Below are positions 11,988-25,000 of a stretch of 64,000 nt of DNA, in pieces. The position numbers and the translations under genes were made by a program. The DNA is taken from positions 5,509,657-5,573,656 of the forward strand of contig CM022679.1 in the NCBI GenBank assembly GCA_012295275.1, read 5' to 3'. How positions within the stretch are numbered: position 1 is the stretch's first letter; every line of letters begins with the position of its first letter. Origin of the DNA: Chrysomallon squamiferum (taxonomy: Eukaryota; Mollusca; Gastropoda; Neomphalida; Peltospiridae). The notes beneath the pieces are model-generated. The model had not been told where the DNA came from. It made no database searches and saw only the letters and a program-made list of their open reading frames with translations.

Positions 11988-12492
11988 TTATTCATTTTTC
12001 AACATTGGACTAAAACAACTTTTTAATTCTTTTGCTGGATTCAGATAATCTTCCCATAGAGAAACATCCATAGGTATATACTTCAGTTTGTATCTAAGAC
12101 AAATAACCATAAAGTAACAGACCTCCAAAATATGAAAAATATAAGTTTCACATGATAACTTTAGATGTCTCCTGGTCAAAAACTGTACAAAGTGAGTTCA
12201 TTTCTAAATTCTGGAAGTATGAAATAAGTAAAAAAAAAAAATATATATCAGTTCATTATCTTTATAATAAATAATATTATTAGCTTTCAAAAATAGCCTG
12301 AGACATCTTGACATAGTCAATAGTGCCAAAAATGTGGTGACAGATCTTACATTTCATCAGCCATAATATCAAAACTAACAAGAATGTGGTCCTAAAATTT
12401 TGCAGCCATCCATTACATATATAGATGCACAAAACTGGAGATGGTTACCTGGGAAATTTTCTGGAATTTGGTTGTTTTGGCATGAAATGACC
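11988..12492 (-). other. Possible last three exons of an unidentified minus-strand gene
   Basis: Three segments on the minus strand have AG/GT borders and compatible phases: 12492-12449, 12391-12351 and 12093-11988, the last ending in TAA. The longest reads YKLKYIPMDVSLWEDYLN and onward for 34 residues and follows a good pyrimidine-rich acceptor. The sequence matches no family I recognise, and short exons in AT-rich DNA can appear by chance. No upstream exon with the required phase was found up to 13.7 kb. Confidence 0.22.
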
Positions 12493-13747
12493 CTAAAGTA
12501 CAAAACTACTTCATCCTAAAATTTAATAAAATACTGTGGAAATGCTAACTAACTATTCTAAAATCTGTTCAAGTTTCTGCTAAAGAATAAAATTACATAG
12601 TTAAAATATATTTGATGGCACTTTTATCAAGTTTAAAAACTGAAGACCCATCCTATCCCAAAATTATATTTTGTTGGCAAAAAAAACAACTAATATTCCA
12701 ATAGTAATACTCATATTAATGGACAAGAAGAAAAAATTAAAACAACAAAAAAAACCCCAGCCGTTTTCATATATATATCTGTATCTATATTTGTATCTAT
12801 ATCTATGTCTATATGTTATATATAGAAGAAACATGGATATAATTTATGTTGTTTAAATTTATTTCTGATGACAATAAAAAAGGAAATAAAATTGTTTTAC
12901 CCTAATGTGAGGGTTGTTACAAAATGAGTCAAAGCAGGAACCACTAGGAGGTCCATACCCATTGCGGTCCATGCCACATTGCTGTGTGCAGTCTCCTACC
13001 TTTATCCTGGTAGTCAAGGCAACCAAAAAACAGAGCATCAAATCCAAACTAAAATATTTAAAAATAAAATTCTATTTACATACTATTAATACTTATTTTG
13101 GTTGTTTATTTGAGATTTCAGCTATGTTTTTCTTGTATAGATCTTAATTTTAATTATATTTTGTTTGTTTCAAATGTTTTATTGAATTTTTATTTCTTCT
13201 ACATGATATATTTTTGTTGCTGCTGTTGTTTTGTACATGGTTCTTCTAAATTATGTAAATCATGGAAAAATTTGATGTTCAGTTATTGTTTTGTTTCAAA
13301 AACTAATTTAATTATTTTTTTAATATATTTGTTTGTATCCATACATCTATAATATTATACATAACTTATTATATAGATGTATCTCTATTTCTATATTATA
13401 TACAATGATATCTTATGTCTGTATCTATGTAGACTATTCATATAATTATCTTTTTCTTGATCATCTTCTTTTAATTAATTGTATATTACCCATAAACTGT
13501 CATCTAAACATCAGCTACAAATGCTATAAATCAGTTAATCATACAGATCTGAATGTACTGCTTTCATCGTCATAATGTTGATAAACAGTTAAAACACCAT
13601 TATTATTACAGACCTTAACCGACCATCATACGTTTGTGCAAATGTGTGCACAATAAACTGAAAGAACAATGTTCTACCAGACTGCTGTATTAACTTTTCT
13701 CTCTGCCTGCGTTCCCCGTGTCTGAAATGAGAAATATATATATGTAG
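12493..13747. other. Spacer with no assigned gene
   Basis: Mostly AT-rich. A more complex patch at about 12890-13025 has balanced base composition and, on the minus strand, an open frame with a Cys/Gly-rich stretch (GDCTQQCGMDRNGYGPPSGS). I could not assign it; it may be an exon or a repeat fragment. The rest shows no signal. Confidence 0.4.
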
Positions 13748-14425
13748 GTTTTTAGCCACACACAAAAACAACTGCGACGATCAATTTACGTAAATTAGGG
13801 TTCTCATTCATTCATTAACTTCCAGCGAACAGTTCTTTCAAACTTATATAGTTCTCTGTTTGAATAACAGTTTAAATGTCTAAGATAATAAACATATAGA
13901 CTTTTATGATAAAATAAATTACGCGTATATCAGGGTTATAGAAAATAATAAAACATCGGATATATAAAGTAATTTATTTAACAACTATGGTGTTTGTTAT
14001 GTATTGTTCCGCATCGGACAAATTGTTCGCCAGCTGCATTAGCGAAAAAACACATTTATCATATTTATAATAATAATGATAATTAAATTTTAAAAATTAA
14101 AATATGGTCTAAGATGTTAATACCCTTCTCTAAATTCTTTACTATCTAAAATTGTTATTATTCTTTCAAAATAAATAAATAAATAAATAATAATAATACA
14201 TAATTATTATTTTTATTTATTTATTTATTTTCCATCATTCGAAAGATTTTTACTAGTTATTACACGCTGAAATGGAAATGAAAAGAAAAACTACCTAATA
14301 ATGTAATTTGTTAAAAGTTAAAATAAATATGATAACCTGTTGAATTAACCAACCGATAACTGTGTGACATAAGGGTTCTATATGTTTTTTCAGCTTCCTT
14401 TTAGTTTAAAACAGCCAATAGTTTC

Positions 14426-14460
<35 letters not shown>

Positions 14461-15816
14461 CCAAAAATTATCGTCCTGGGATACCAAATGTAAACAGAAG
14501 ATAAAACAAACTTTCTTATAAAACTGTTACCAAATGTTCATTGTTGGAAACGGTAAATACCGAGGTATTTTTCTCAAAATAATAATTATAAAATGACAAA
14601 ATATGCTAAACTATTAGTGTCTATTTAAATATATAATATATTTTCTGATACCATAAAACTTAAATGGCATAAGCAGGTACTTGTTACTATGTTAGTTGAT
14701 CGTTTTATGTAACAATCATTTTAATGTGATTTTTTTTTTCTTTTTTTTTTTAAACTTTTCTCTTAGTCATTTACTACAGCTGTAGTTTTGATTTACTTAT
14801 TCGTAATAAAAGTATTTAATTTAAAAAATGAAACATAATAATAATAATAATAATAATGCGTGTTTTTTTTTTTTTTTTTTTTTTTTTTTTTGAATGAATA
14901 CATATTTCAAAACTGTTATACTTGCAATTTTTTTTTTATTAGTACTAGTAGTAATAGAAAAACGGCATGCAGAAGAATCTTGCAAGACTCTTTAGTTTCT
15001 TAATCTCATCAGTTTAGTTTCCCAAAATAGAAATGAACAGACAAAGCCACGGCTTTGTAACTAATGGCTACATCATAAATGTTTTGATTACACCAACCCT
15101 GTCTAAACTGAGTTTCCGTCCAACTCATCAGATATGTCCACAAAGACAAAGGTCAGCAGATTTTCAATAACATAAGAGTTTAGATAGATAGATAGATAGA
15201 TAGATATAAAATAACTTTTAATTTTTTCTTTCTTTCTTTTTAATTATGAAGAGTGAAATTAAATCCAATCTTTGTTGGCCTGTAATAAAGTATAACTGAG
15301 GTTTTGTATAGCCCGAGTATGCTCTGGCACAGAGACAAATGTCTGTCTGAGCTGAGGATACTTGGGCTAAGGTATCATACTGATTAATTTTATGTTTTAT
15401 ATAAATGTAAATGAATTCATATACGTACAGAATTTAAAGTGCTTTTATATTTAAATATTTGTATATGTGTGTATTTATGCTTGTATGTGTGGTGTATAGG
15501 TGTGGGTGTGTAGGTACTGGTGTCAGAAATGTGCAGCTTGTTGCCTGCAAGGTCTTAATCAGTTGAAAATTGCTGTCATTTCCCAGATTAAGCAATCAAA
15601 ATGCTCTTTAGTTATTGGGCTTAAGAGCAAATTTTGGTGAGCATCTAACTAAGATCTGAGCAAGGAATGAATCTGGAAACAAATAAGAAGTATCAATAAA
15701 TTAAATGCTTGAGATCTGTGCATTTTCATGCTTCTCTGTATAAATTTGCGTAATATATGAACTGGCAAAATCAGGTTTTCTTTTTGTAAAATGATCTATA
15801 ATATACAAAAAACTAT

Positions 15817-15862
<46 letters not shown>

Positions 15863-15913
15863 AAATATATATCCATATTTCTGTGTATGTTAAAATCTAT
15901 TTGGCTATTTTAG
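13748..15913. other. Upstream flank of TRPM copy A
   Basis: Non-coding as far as can be seen. It holds poly-T tracts (14429-14456, 14867-14891), a short AAT array near 14840, and a (GATA)n array at 15183-15204 that is much longer at the matching place in unit 2 (about 40346-40410). The true first exon of the TRPM gene was not identified in either unit. A (GT)n array lies just before exon 1 (about 15821-15860). Confidence 0.5.
14925..15331. repeat. Dispersed repeat, first of two copies in unit 1
   Basis: This segment (from TATACTTGCAATTTT through the block beginning GAAGAGTGAAATTAAATCC) is repeated in decayed form at about 16027-16430 inside the intron between exons 1 and 2 of copy A. Unit 2 has only one copy, at about 40080-40535. 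The copied middle part includes the CTTGCAAGACyCTTTAGTTyC and ACGGCTTTGTAACTAATG-type blocks. Probably a mobile-element relic of unknown class. Confidence 0.6.
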
Positions 15914-16426
15914 GAAAATATTGTAAGCTTTATCACTTCAAAGTTTGTTCAAAGAGAATGCAGTAAATATGCCAAAAACAATGAATCATAAAGGTAAAGC
16001 AAATACTTTTATGATCATGTAATTTACAATTATACTTGCAATTATACTTGCAATTTTATTTTTTATTTATTAGAACAAGTAGTAATAGAAAAACATATAT
16101 CATTTCAGTGAAGAGCATTCAGAACAATCTTGCAAGACCCTTTAGTTCCTTAGTCTCACCAGTTTAGTCTTCCAGTACACAAATGAACAAACATAGCCAT
16201 GGCTTTGTAACTAATGGATGTCAGCCCAGAAATATATATATGTATAGATAAGATTTCGTATGAAATTACTTTTTATTATTATTATTATTAACAATTTTTT
16301 TTTTTTTAATTTTTTTTTTCTTAATTTTTTTTTTTTTACTCATCTAGGAAGAGTGAAATTAAATCCATTTTTATAGGCTTTTAATAAATTATAACTAAGG
16401 TTTCATATAGCCCAAGTATGCTCTGG

Positions 16427-16477
<51 letters not shown>

Positions 16478-16677
16478 AATTTAAATAGACTTTTAATATT
16501 ATTTAGTAATAATTTCTATTTAAAGTAATGGTTGTCAGAGTGGACATATGACAAAGGAACAGACTTCATACTGAGTACAGAGCATACAAAATGCAAGCTG
16601 GAAACATACAAAAAGACAGTCCATCAACTGGAGATATCAATTTCAAGGATTTTGATCATATTGCACAAAAGTCTCCT
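15914..16677 (+). pseudogene. Disrupted exons 1 and 2 of TRPM copy A
   Basis: Exon 1 reads ENIVSFITSKFVQRECSKYA, the N-terminal TRPM motif, then meets TAA at 15989-15991 where copy B has AAA. Exon 2 aligns with the copy B exon carrying CQCG, but here the second cysteine is serine (CQSG), an in-frame TGA follows, and the exon is 152 rather than 175 bases. Its 3' part (GDINFKDFDHIAQKSP) is recognisable in another frame. Splice borders remain intact. Confidence 0.8.
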
Positions 16678-19600
16678 GTAAATACTACTACTTAATCAGT
16701 TTTGTTTGCTGAATTTCAATTTAACCAAAACCGAAAAATCGGAAAAATAATAATGTATGTTACTGGTTTTTCATTGACAAATATATTTATAATGTAGTCA
16801 AAAAGATATTATATTTTAAATAATATTAATCAGTTTTGTTAGCTGATTTTCAAATTGTACCGAAATCAGAAAAATAGTAAAGTATGTGTTGTAAAGTATG
16901 TTTGTCATTATCTGTGTGTGTGTGTGTGTGTGTGTATGGTTATATTATTCTAATTATAATACTGATTACTATTATTTTTATTACTATTAATTTATTTATT
17001 TATTGTGATTGTATCGTTGTTGTTGTTGTTATTTGTAAAACTATTTTTTACTACAGTATGTAAGACTTGGCAGTAATACTGATCTAGATGAAGTCTGGAA
17101 ACTCTTGACAGAACACTGGCATCTCAAAGAGCCAAAGTTTCTGATCTCAGTTACTGGTGGTTCCAAATATTTTGATGTGAAGCCGAAAGTGAAGAGGATT
17201 CTAAAAAAAGCAGTGTGTCATGCTGCCATTAGCACTGGTTTGTACATAGAGATATACACAAGTTTTAAACAGCTTTATTTTGATTTTAAACATTTAAACA
17301 TTTTTGCCTTTCTAGTGACAGTATGAATATATTAAAAGTCAGTTGAATTTTGACATATAAACATATCTAGCTTTATCTTTATTTTAAATATTTTTTACCT
17401 TTATAATAACTGCAAGAAAGTAATATGTCAGTAGTTACATTTTTAATTTGTTTCTAAGAAAGTGAATAACAATTTAGTCAGCTTTATTCTTTCTGTTTTA
17501 TTTTATTTATTGTTTTCTATTTCTAAGGGATTTAAGTATACAGAGATATTTACTATCTTTTTTATTTCTGTTTTATTTTATTTGTTGTTTTCTATTTCTA
17601 AGGGATTTAAGTATACAGAGATATTTACTTTTTTTTAATTTCTATTGTAAATTTGTCTTACTAATATTTATTGTTTGTTCTGAGGTGTTTTTTGTTTTTG
17701 TTGTTTTTATTTATTTATTTTTAGTATTTTATTTTATTTTATATTTTATTTTTTTGCTTGTTTCATTACTTTTCTTTTTAATTGTAATTTGTAGGAGCTT
17801 GGATTATTACAGGAGGTAGAGGAACAGGCATTATGAAGATGGTAGGAGAAGCTGTACATGAATATGCAATGGGTCATTGCTTCCCAGATGAAAAAATTGT
17901 GACCCTTGGTATAACAACATGGGGAATAGTTTCCAACAGATCTGCTTTAGAGGCAGAAGGGGTGAGTTTGAATTGGCTGTGCTTGTACTGCATAATTATG
18001 TGTACTCTGGTAAACTTCAGAATATATTCTGAACTGATATAACTTTAATAAGTTAATAAATAATAACCATAAAAAAATATAAATGGAAAATCAGAACCCA
18101 AAGTTTAAAGAATTAATAATTGTAGTTGGCTAAAGATTTCATTTTTTGAGTGCTCTATTTAACAAAGATAACTTAATTTATTTTTTAAAATTTAGAATTA
18201 AAATATAAAATGAATTATCACATTATATACATATTTGTCTAGTGTGTTAGTATATCATGTATCATCTGTGTTAAGATATTTTGTATATTTTTAAGAAATT
18301 ACTGTCACTCTCTTTATCTCTGTTTTTATCTTTCACTTTGTACACTTTGTTTCTTTATTTTATAATTTGAATAAAATTTAATAATATTTTAGAATGGACA
18401 GTTTCCTGCAACATATGACATTCAAGATATCCAGATGGATGCTAAAGGTGCCCCATTAGATCACAATCATTCCCACTTCTTACTTGTTGACAATGGAACA
18501 GAAAATAAATATGGAAGGGAAATAAAATTCAGAAAAGATCTTGAAAGATATATATCGGAAAATGTGAAAACAGAACTTTTTCAGAATCAAAGTAAGAACA
18601 ATAGAATAATAAATGACAGTTTCAGAGAAAAGGTGAATGTGAATGTACAATAATATGTGTATGTAACTAATGGTTTGTGTGTACTGATATGTACAAATAA
18701 TATGAGAAGTTTGTGTCTGAAACTGTAATGAGCATTTTATGATAACAGTAAGTGTAATCAAATTTATTTAAAATTGTGTGTGTGTGTGTGTGTGTACGTA
18801 CATATGTATGTATGTGTGTGGGTGTATATATGTGTATGTATATTTGTGTGTATGTATGTGTATGGTACATAAGTATGTGTTTGTGTATATATATATGTGT
18901 GGGTGTGTGATTGATTTTCATAACCTCTAAATTAAAAATTGTTTTGTATGAAAATTATTAGGGCAAGTGTCTTACTATATACAGAATTTTATATACTGAA
19001 CAACCATTATAACATATTAAAATGTTGATTAAACAGAAGGTGATATTTAAAGTCTAATTTAGCATACACAACAAGATCAAGAATCATAATGTAGTAGAGA
19101 AACTATCAAATATATTCTTTTACATAGAAATATTTGTAAACTACAGACAGGAAAATATCTGACTTCACTTATTGTAACAGAACTTTATTATATTATTATT
19201 ATATCATAACTTTACTTTTTATTCCTCCAGGTATACATGTTCCCATTGTGACTTTGGTGCTGGCAGGTGAACTAGATACCTTGCGAAATGTCAGTCAAGC
19301 TGTCATACAAGAAACACCCGTTGTTGTCATACAGGGAACAGGGAAAGCAGCAGATTTGATCTCTCTTGGTTATAAACTTAGTGAAAATGAGTGAGTTTCC
19401 ATATTTACTTTTTAGATACTGCTGTTGTTGTTATTCTTCGACTTATCATTATTATCAATCTTTATCTGTCTTGGTCATAAATTTACAAAATTTCGGAAAA
19501 ACAAGTGAGTTTCCATACTTTATTTCTGATAGACTTTATTGTCCTTGTTATTCCCATTGCCTTTGTTATTAATACCACTATTATTTTATTATTTTCAGTT

Positions 19601-20140
19601 TCCCCTTTCTATTATTATTATGGTTATTACTAATTTTGTTTTTGTTAGATTGGTTGCTTGCTGTAGTAGGAAATTGAGTAGCTGTTGCCTTTGCACATTA
19701 TTAGAAAGATTGTTTATTTACTGCTTTCTGTCACTGGAAAAACTTAAACAAGACTCCACTGAAACTGAAATATCCTGATTAGTAAAGAAAGATTATTATA
19801 GCAATGATGTTTTTTTATTATATATTACAAAATAAAATGCTGAAGAAGATTTATAACATTTTAATTTCAACCACTCATTATTAGTACTAAATGTATTTCT
19901 TTTTCAAATCCTAGAAAATGTGCTTTTGACAAAAAAATGACAGACAGTGCCAAAAAAATGTTTGTGTGGGATGGAAACAAAGACAAAGGGAAAATAAAGA
20001 AGTGTTTAAAATATCTGAAAAACACTTTAAAGTGTAAAAACCTGGTAAATACATCTACAGTAATATATTTCATAAAATTATGATGTGTGGATGAAGCTAA
20101 TTCCATTATAAATATAAAAAGAAAAATGTTTTTGTTGAAA

Positions 20141-20251
20141 GACCATGCCAGAAGAATGTTTGTTAGGGATGGAAATGGCAAAGAGGACAGAGAGGAGATT
20201 TTAGAAAAATGTTTCAGTTATCTGAAAGAAACTTTAGATTATAGAAATCTG
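20141..20251 (+). pseudogene. Extra, partial copy of exon 7 in TRPM copy A
   Basis: Encodes HARRMFVRDGNGKEDREEI and on to LKETLDYRNL, homologous to exon 7 (MFVWDGN...LKNTLKCKNL), and ends with the same donor, GTAAATACATC. The following intron segment is duplicated too (the ATTCCATTATAAATATAAAA block recurs). Its 5' end lacks a pyrimidine-rich acceptor in the right phase, so it is probably not spliced in. Copy B has no counterpart. Confidence 0.7.
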
Positions 20252-20705
20252 GTAAATACATCAATAGTAATATTTCAAATAAATATTTTTTCATGTAAAC
20301 AGGTTGTCAGAAAAGAAGAGTAAAATCATTGTAATGTTTGGATGAAACTAATTCCATTATAAATATAAAAAGAAAGAAAAGAAAAACAGTTTCATGAAAA
20401 CATTTTATATTTGTTATGTGTTCTAATACCTTCCCTCTCAAAAAAAAAAAATAGAAAAGAAAAATAAGAAAACTCCAAGCATAACCTAATTTATAGACAC
20501 AATATGTTTTAATAATTGTACTGTTTAAACTGGAGACACTAAATGCAGTAGATTTCATGCATAACTCCACAAAAACTCTTTATTTTCCATCGTTGATTTT
20601 CAAATAATAGTGTTTGTTTGTTTCAGATTACAATTCTTAAGACAGCAGATGCCAGAAAGGATATTAATACAATTAACCAAGCAATTCTCACTGCCTTGAT
20701 TAAAG

Positions 20706-22062
20706 GTTATTTGTGATTGTTTTTACTGTCTGAGAAATCAAATAATAATAATATATATATAAATAACTGGGCCATAATAGAAAAAGTTACAGTTCACTGA
20801 ACTTTATTCCAGAGCATTGGCTTGAGTGACAAGTCCTTTGATTGGCCTACTTGGTACCACCATGATGGGAAAAGGCTCATAGCATTTTCTTGATAGGTTT
20901 ATGTATGTAGATAATAAAATCAGATGATGGCCTTTCATATCAAGTAGCTTTCTGTCATTTTCACCCAGAAATCTTTCTTAAGATGAGCTTATATTGGTAC
21001 CATCAAATTTAAGAAACAGATAACCTTCTTTTATACATGCCAATAATAATTTTCTTAAAAGGTATCTAATGCCAAGAACACTTCATAATAAAAATGTTGA
21101 GTGTTTATTTGTTCTAACGTAGTTTTAGTTAATGTTACAATAAATCTGGTATATCATCAGTTAACAGGAAACATAATTTCATTTATTTGTTTCAGCTTCA
21201 GAATTTTTTTAGATGACTTTAAATGATTAGAATTAACTTGTTACACAGTTTCTGATTTTGGCAGATATTCCAACAGAGTGATGAAGAAAAGCTGCAATCC
21301 AAGAAACTGTAGCTTAATCAGGGATCTGTTATATCTGGAGCCATACTTTTGAGGTTTATATATATATTAGGATATGGAATTGATAGAAGATAAAAACATA
21401 CACAATTTGAGTGACAAATTGTTATTATAGATAGGGTGATTTAATATTCCTGATTGTGTTAATATTGAAATAACATGATACTGAAATATCATAACAGTAT
21501 CTGCAAAAATTGATCTTGGCTCATTTGTTTAAATTTCAGTATTTTTCTGTGTGGCTGAACATGAATTACTTTAAATGAGAGGAAAAGCTGAAATCTGAAA
21601 ATGTGATAGTTTGACCCAAAACTGGTGATCAACCTTTGAGGTTTATACAGATATTGTGATGAGGAATTGTTTGGAGGATTCAAAACACACAACTTAAATG
21701 CTGAATTGTTATTATACGATGACTTTATGAAAAGTTATTTCTGATTAAGTTTTGCCCACCCCAAAAATGTGCTTCAAGATTTTCTCCACAGATTATACAG
21801 TTTTCACGGTGAAAATGATAGAAAGCTACTCAGTTCTCTCATTTTATTATCTACACAGAACTATCAAGAAAATACTATGACACTTTCACCCTCAGGGTGG
21901 TACCAAATTTTGCTCTGTCTCATGGACTATTCTGCATATCCCTCTTTAGTAACTATATCCATCTTTAAAAAATGTATTTTATTTACTGATTCGTATTTAT
22001 AAAATATTTAAATTTATAAATAGACTGGTTTACATTATATGAATAATTTACATCATTTTTAG
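20706..22062. other. Intron 8 of TRPM copy A, with an internal diverged direct repeat
   Basis: Intron between exons 8 and 9. Segments around 21190-21480 and 21520-21720 resemble each other (blocks such as GAGGTTTATA and AAATTGTTATTATA or its variants recur in the same order), suggesting an old duplication of about 300 bases. An almost identical intron is present in copy B (45540-46895). An open frame at 21769-22002 is shared by the two units only because the whole region is duplicated. Confidence 0.4.
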
Positions 22063-25000
22063 CCAAGAAAGTAGATGCAAGTACTCAGCTAAAATTGGCT
22101 CTTGAGTGGAATTGCTGTGACATTGCCAGGAATAAAATACTCACCAAAGAAAACCTGAAGGTAACTTAATTAGTTTCTGTTTGCAAAATATACTTTACTA
22201 AACCATATTAGTGTTAAACATATGTAAGAAGTGCTGAAATACTACATTACATTGAATGCATTCTGGAGTTCAGAGTGGTGATTCTCAAGCCTATCCCAAG
22301 ATAAATCAAACCCATAATTTGGTATTTTGTTTTTCTAAGAAGTGGTCAAATTTTATTATAATAATAATATTAATAATAATAACAAGTTGATAAAATGTTT
22401 AACATAACATTATTACCTATTTCACTGATGAAAGATTTGTCATTCCTTGCTCAGACATAACAAGATAAAAAAGATGTAGTTTATTAATTATTTCTTTATA
22501 TTTTTATTTCTAGTTCCATTTTTATGTACATTTTAATTACCTTATATTATTATTGTTATTATTATTTTATTATTTATTTATTTATTTTTAATTCAGAATA
22601 CAAAATTAGATGATGCAATGATGACAGCTCTTGAGAAAGATAAAGCAGACTTTGTAAATCTTTTCATTGACAGTGGTGTTAGCTTAAAGAAGTTTTTGAC
22701 CATTAAAACCCTTCATAGTCTCTATTTAAAAGTAAGTTAAATTTACCTATTGTTATTATTATTTTTAAAAAAATGAAATTTCTGTGTTATGTTTATTTAC
22801 TATACCAAATTTGATTCTTTAAATTATTATTATTTATTATTTCTTTCATTTTAGAAATTGTTTTATTTATTTAAATGTTTTTCTATTTATTATTTATTTA
22901 TTTATTTATTTATTTACTTTTCCTTCTTTAATTTTACTTTTCCATTATTTTTAATTTCTTTTATTTTTAATTTTTATTTATTTATTTGGGACTTTTTATT
23001 ATTACTTGATTATTTTTTTAATTATTGTTTTTATTTATTTAATTTTTTTTTTTCAAGCTTTATGAGAACAATAAAGACCCCCAGGCACAGTTTATTCAAA
23101 GTCTGATTCGCGATAACAGGGTAAGTACTTAGATTATCTAACAGGCTCTCTGACTTACCACATCACCTTACAGCTGGTAGATCATGAGACCACACAGCAA
23201 AAGATTTTACACAGAGAATGTAAAAAAAAAATATATAATACGATCTTAAGCACCTTTTTTAACAACCTTTTCAAACAATCTTTTTCTATGTTGTTTATTT
23301 ATATTTAATTTTTTGTTGTTGTGCTGTATGTTGCTTTTATTTTGTACATTATGTGCCCTTGAATTATCATATTTACATTACATTATAGTTATCTTCAAAA
23401 GACGAACAAAAATATTCGTTGAACGACATCAATAAACTCATTCAATCCCTGCTCAAACAACAGCCATTTAACTTCTACTCAGGTACGCATTCCATAGACT
23501 ATACTATTCAGGCCATTTCTGTATTTCTGAGAGTCAGTGTTAAGAAATGAAGAATGAAGTATACAAATAAATTTAAAAACTACACAAATGTTAAATGACA
23601 CTCTCACCTGTGGTATTATTATAATGTAATCCATAGTAGTAACATTTAAACATAATTTATGGAAGTTTCACAATCTTATACTACTTCTTCTTATAAATTC
23701 ACTGAACAAATTAATTGAAATAGACTAAATAAAAAAGAAACAAAAGTTCGTTTATAAAGATTTTTTTTAAGTTAACAAATGTCATTTTTTATTTATTTTT
23801 AATTGTTGATTTTTGTGCTGATATAATTTTTTAATTTTTTGTTTTTGTTATATGTTTATTTACTTATATATATATGCTTCATAACTGAGTACAGTTGTTT
23901 GGATTTGTGTTTTTTTTTGTTTTTTTTTTACTCTGTCATAATTTTGCAGATAAAAAATATAAAGTACATGATGAACAGAAACTACCAGAGGGTTGGTATC
24001 ACTTTTTTTCCTGTTGTTATAATAATCATCCTCTTCAGACCTGTAAATTTCTATCAGAGATGTGTTTTAGTATACTCTGTCTAATTTCTAAGTGACTAAA
24101 TAAACAAGAAACGAAACTTCATTTACTAGGGTTTTGTACATTTTTTAAATTTGTTTTCATTTTTCATTTGTATACATTTTAATTTTTGACTTTTTGTTAT
24201 GAAATGCTGATTTAGGTGGGGTTTTTTTTATAAAAAACAAATTTGTGTTATTTGTTTATTTAATTTATATGTATGTATGTATACATACAGATGTCTGTGT
24301 ATACACACACACACACAGACACACATATCAATGCTTAATAACTGAGGACATTGTTTTATCTATGATACTGCTGTTAAATTATAGGAAAGCACTAGCACTA
24401 ATAAATATACACTAAAACAATTAGTTTTCATGACACTTAATTGCTATTATTGTTTTAGTAACTAATGTTAAAGAATTTATTTATTTATTTTATTATTTTT
24501 TATATAGAAAGTTCTGCTTTTAGTATGTAAGAATAGAAAATTTCATTAATTGCAGTATTAGAAAAAATAAATTATTCCTAATTTTTTAAAACGTATTTTG
24601 TGCACTACCAAGACAAATTCTTAACATTTTCGTTTACCTATTTATTACTGTTTACTTTTTTTAATTATTATTATTATATATATATATTTCTTTCTTTCTT
24701 TTTAGGAGTTGTATTGGTTTTTTTATTATTAATTTTTATTATTATTATTATTATTAATATATATTTTTTAAATATACTCTGAGAGTGTCATTGCTTAAAT
24801 TTTTAGTTTTACCTTACAGTCACTTTATTATTAGAAAGAAGCTGTCATAATCATACTTGTAAATATAATTTTATGAATTTGGATATTAGTTCCAGCTGTA
24901 ATATTGAAAATACTAAAACTAAATCATGCTTTCCAACCAACTATTATTGTTGTTGTTGTTTTTACATCTCTGAAGTCTCTGAAATCCTAAAACCATTTTG

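Noticed and set aside
13589-13771. Minus-strand frame with an RHGER motif resembling histidine phosphatases
   Set aside because: Only the short motif matches; surrounding residues do not, the frame crosses into repeat DNA at the unit boundary, and the donor is weak.
19539-19778. 79-residue frame found in both tandem units
   Set aside because: It lies in the intron after TRPM exon 6, and its conservation is explained by near-identity of the whole region.
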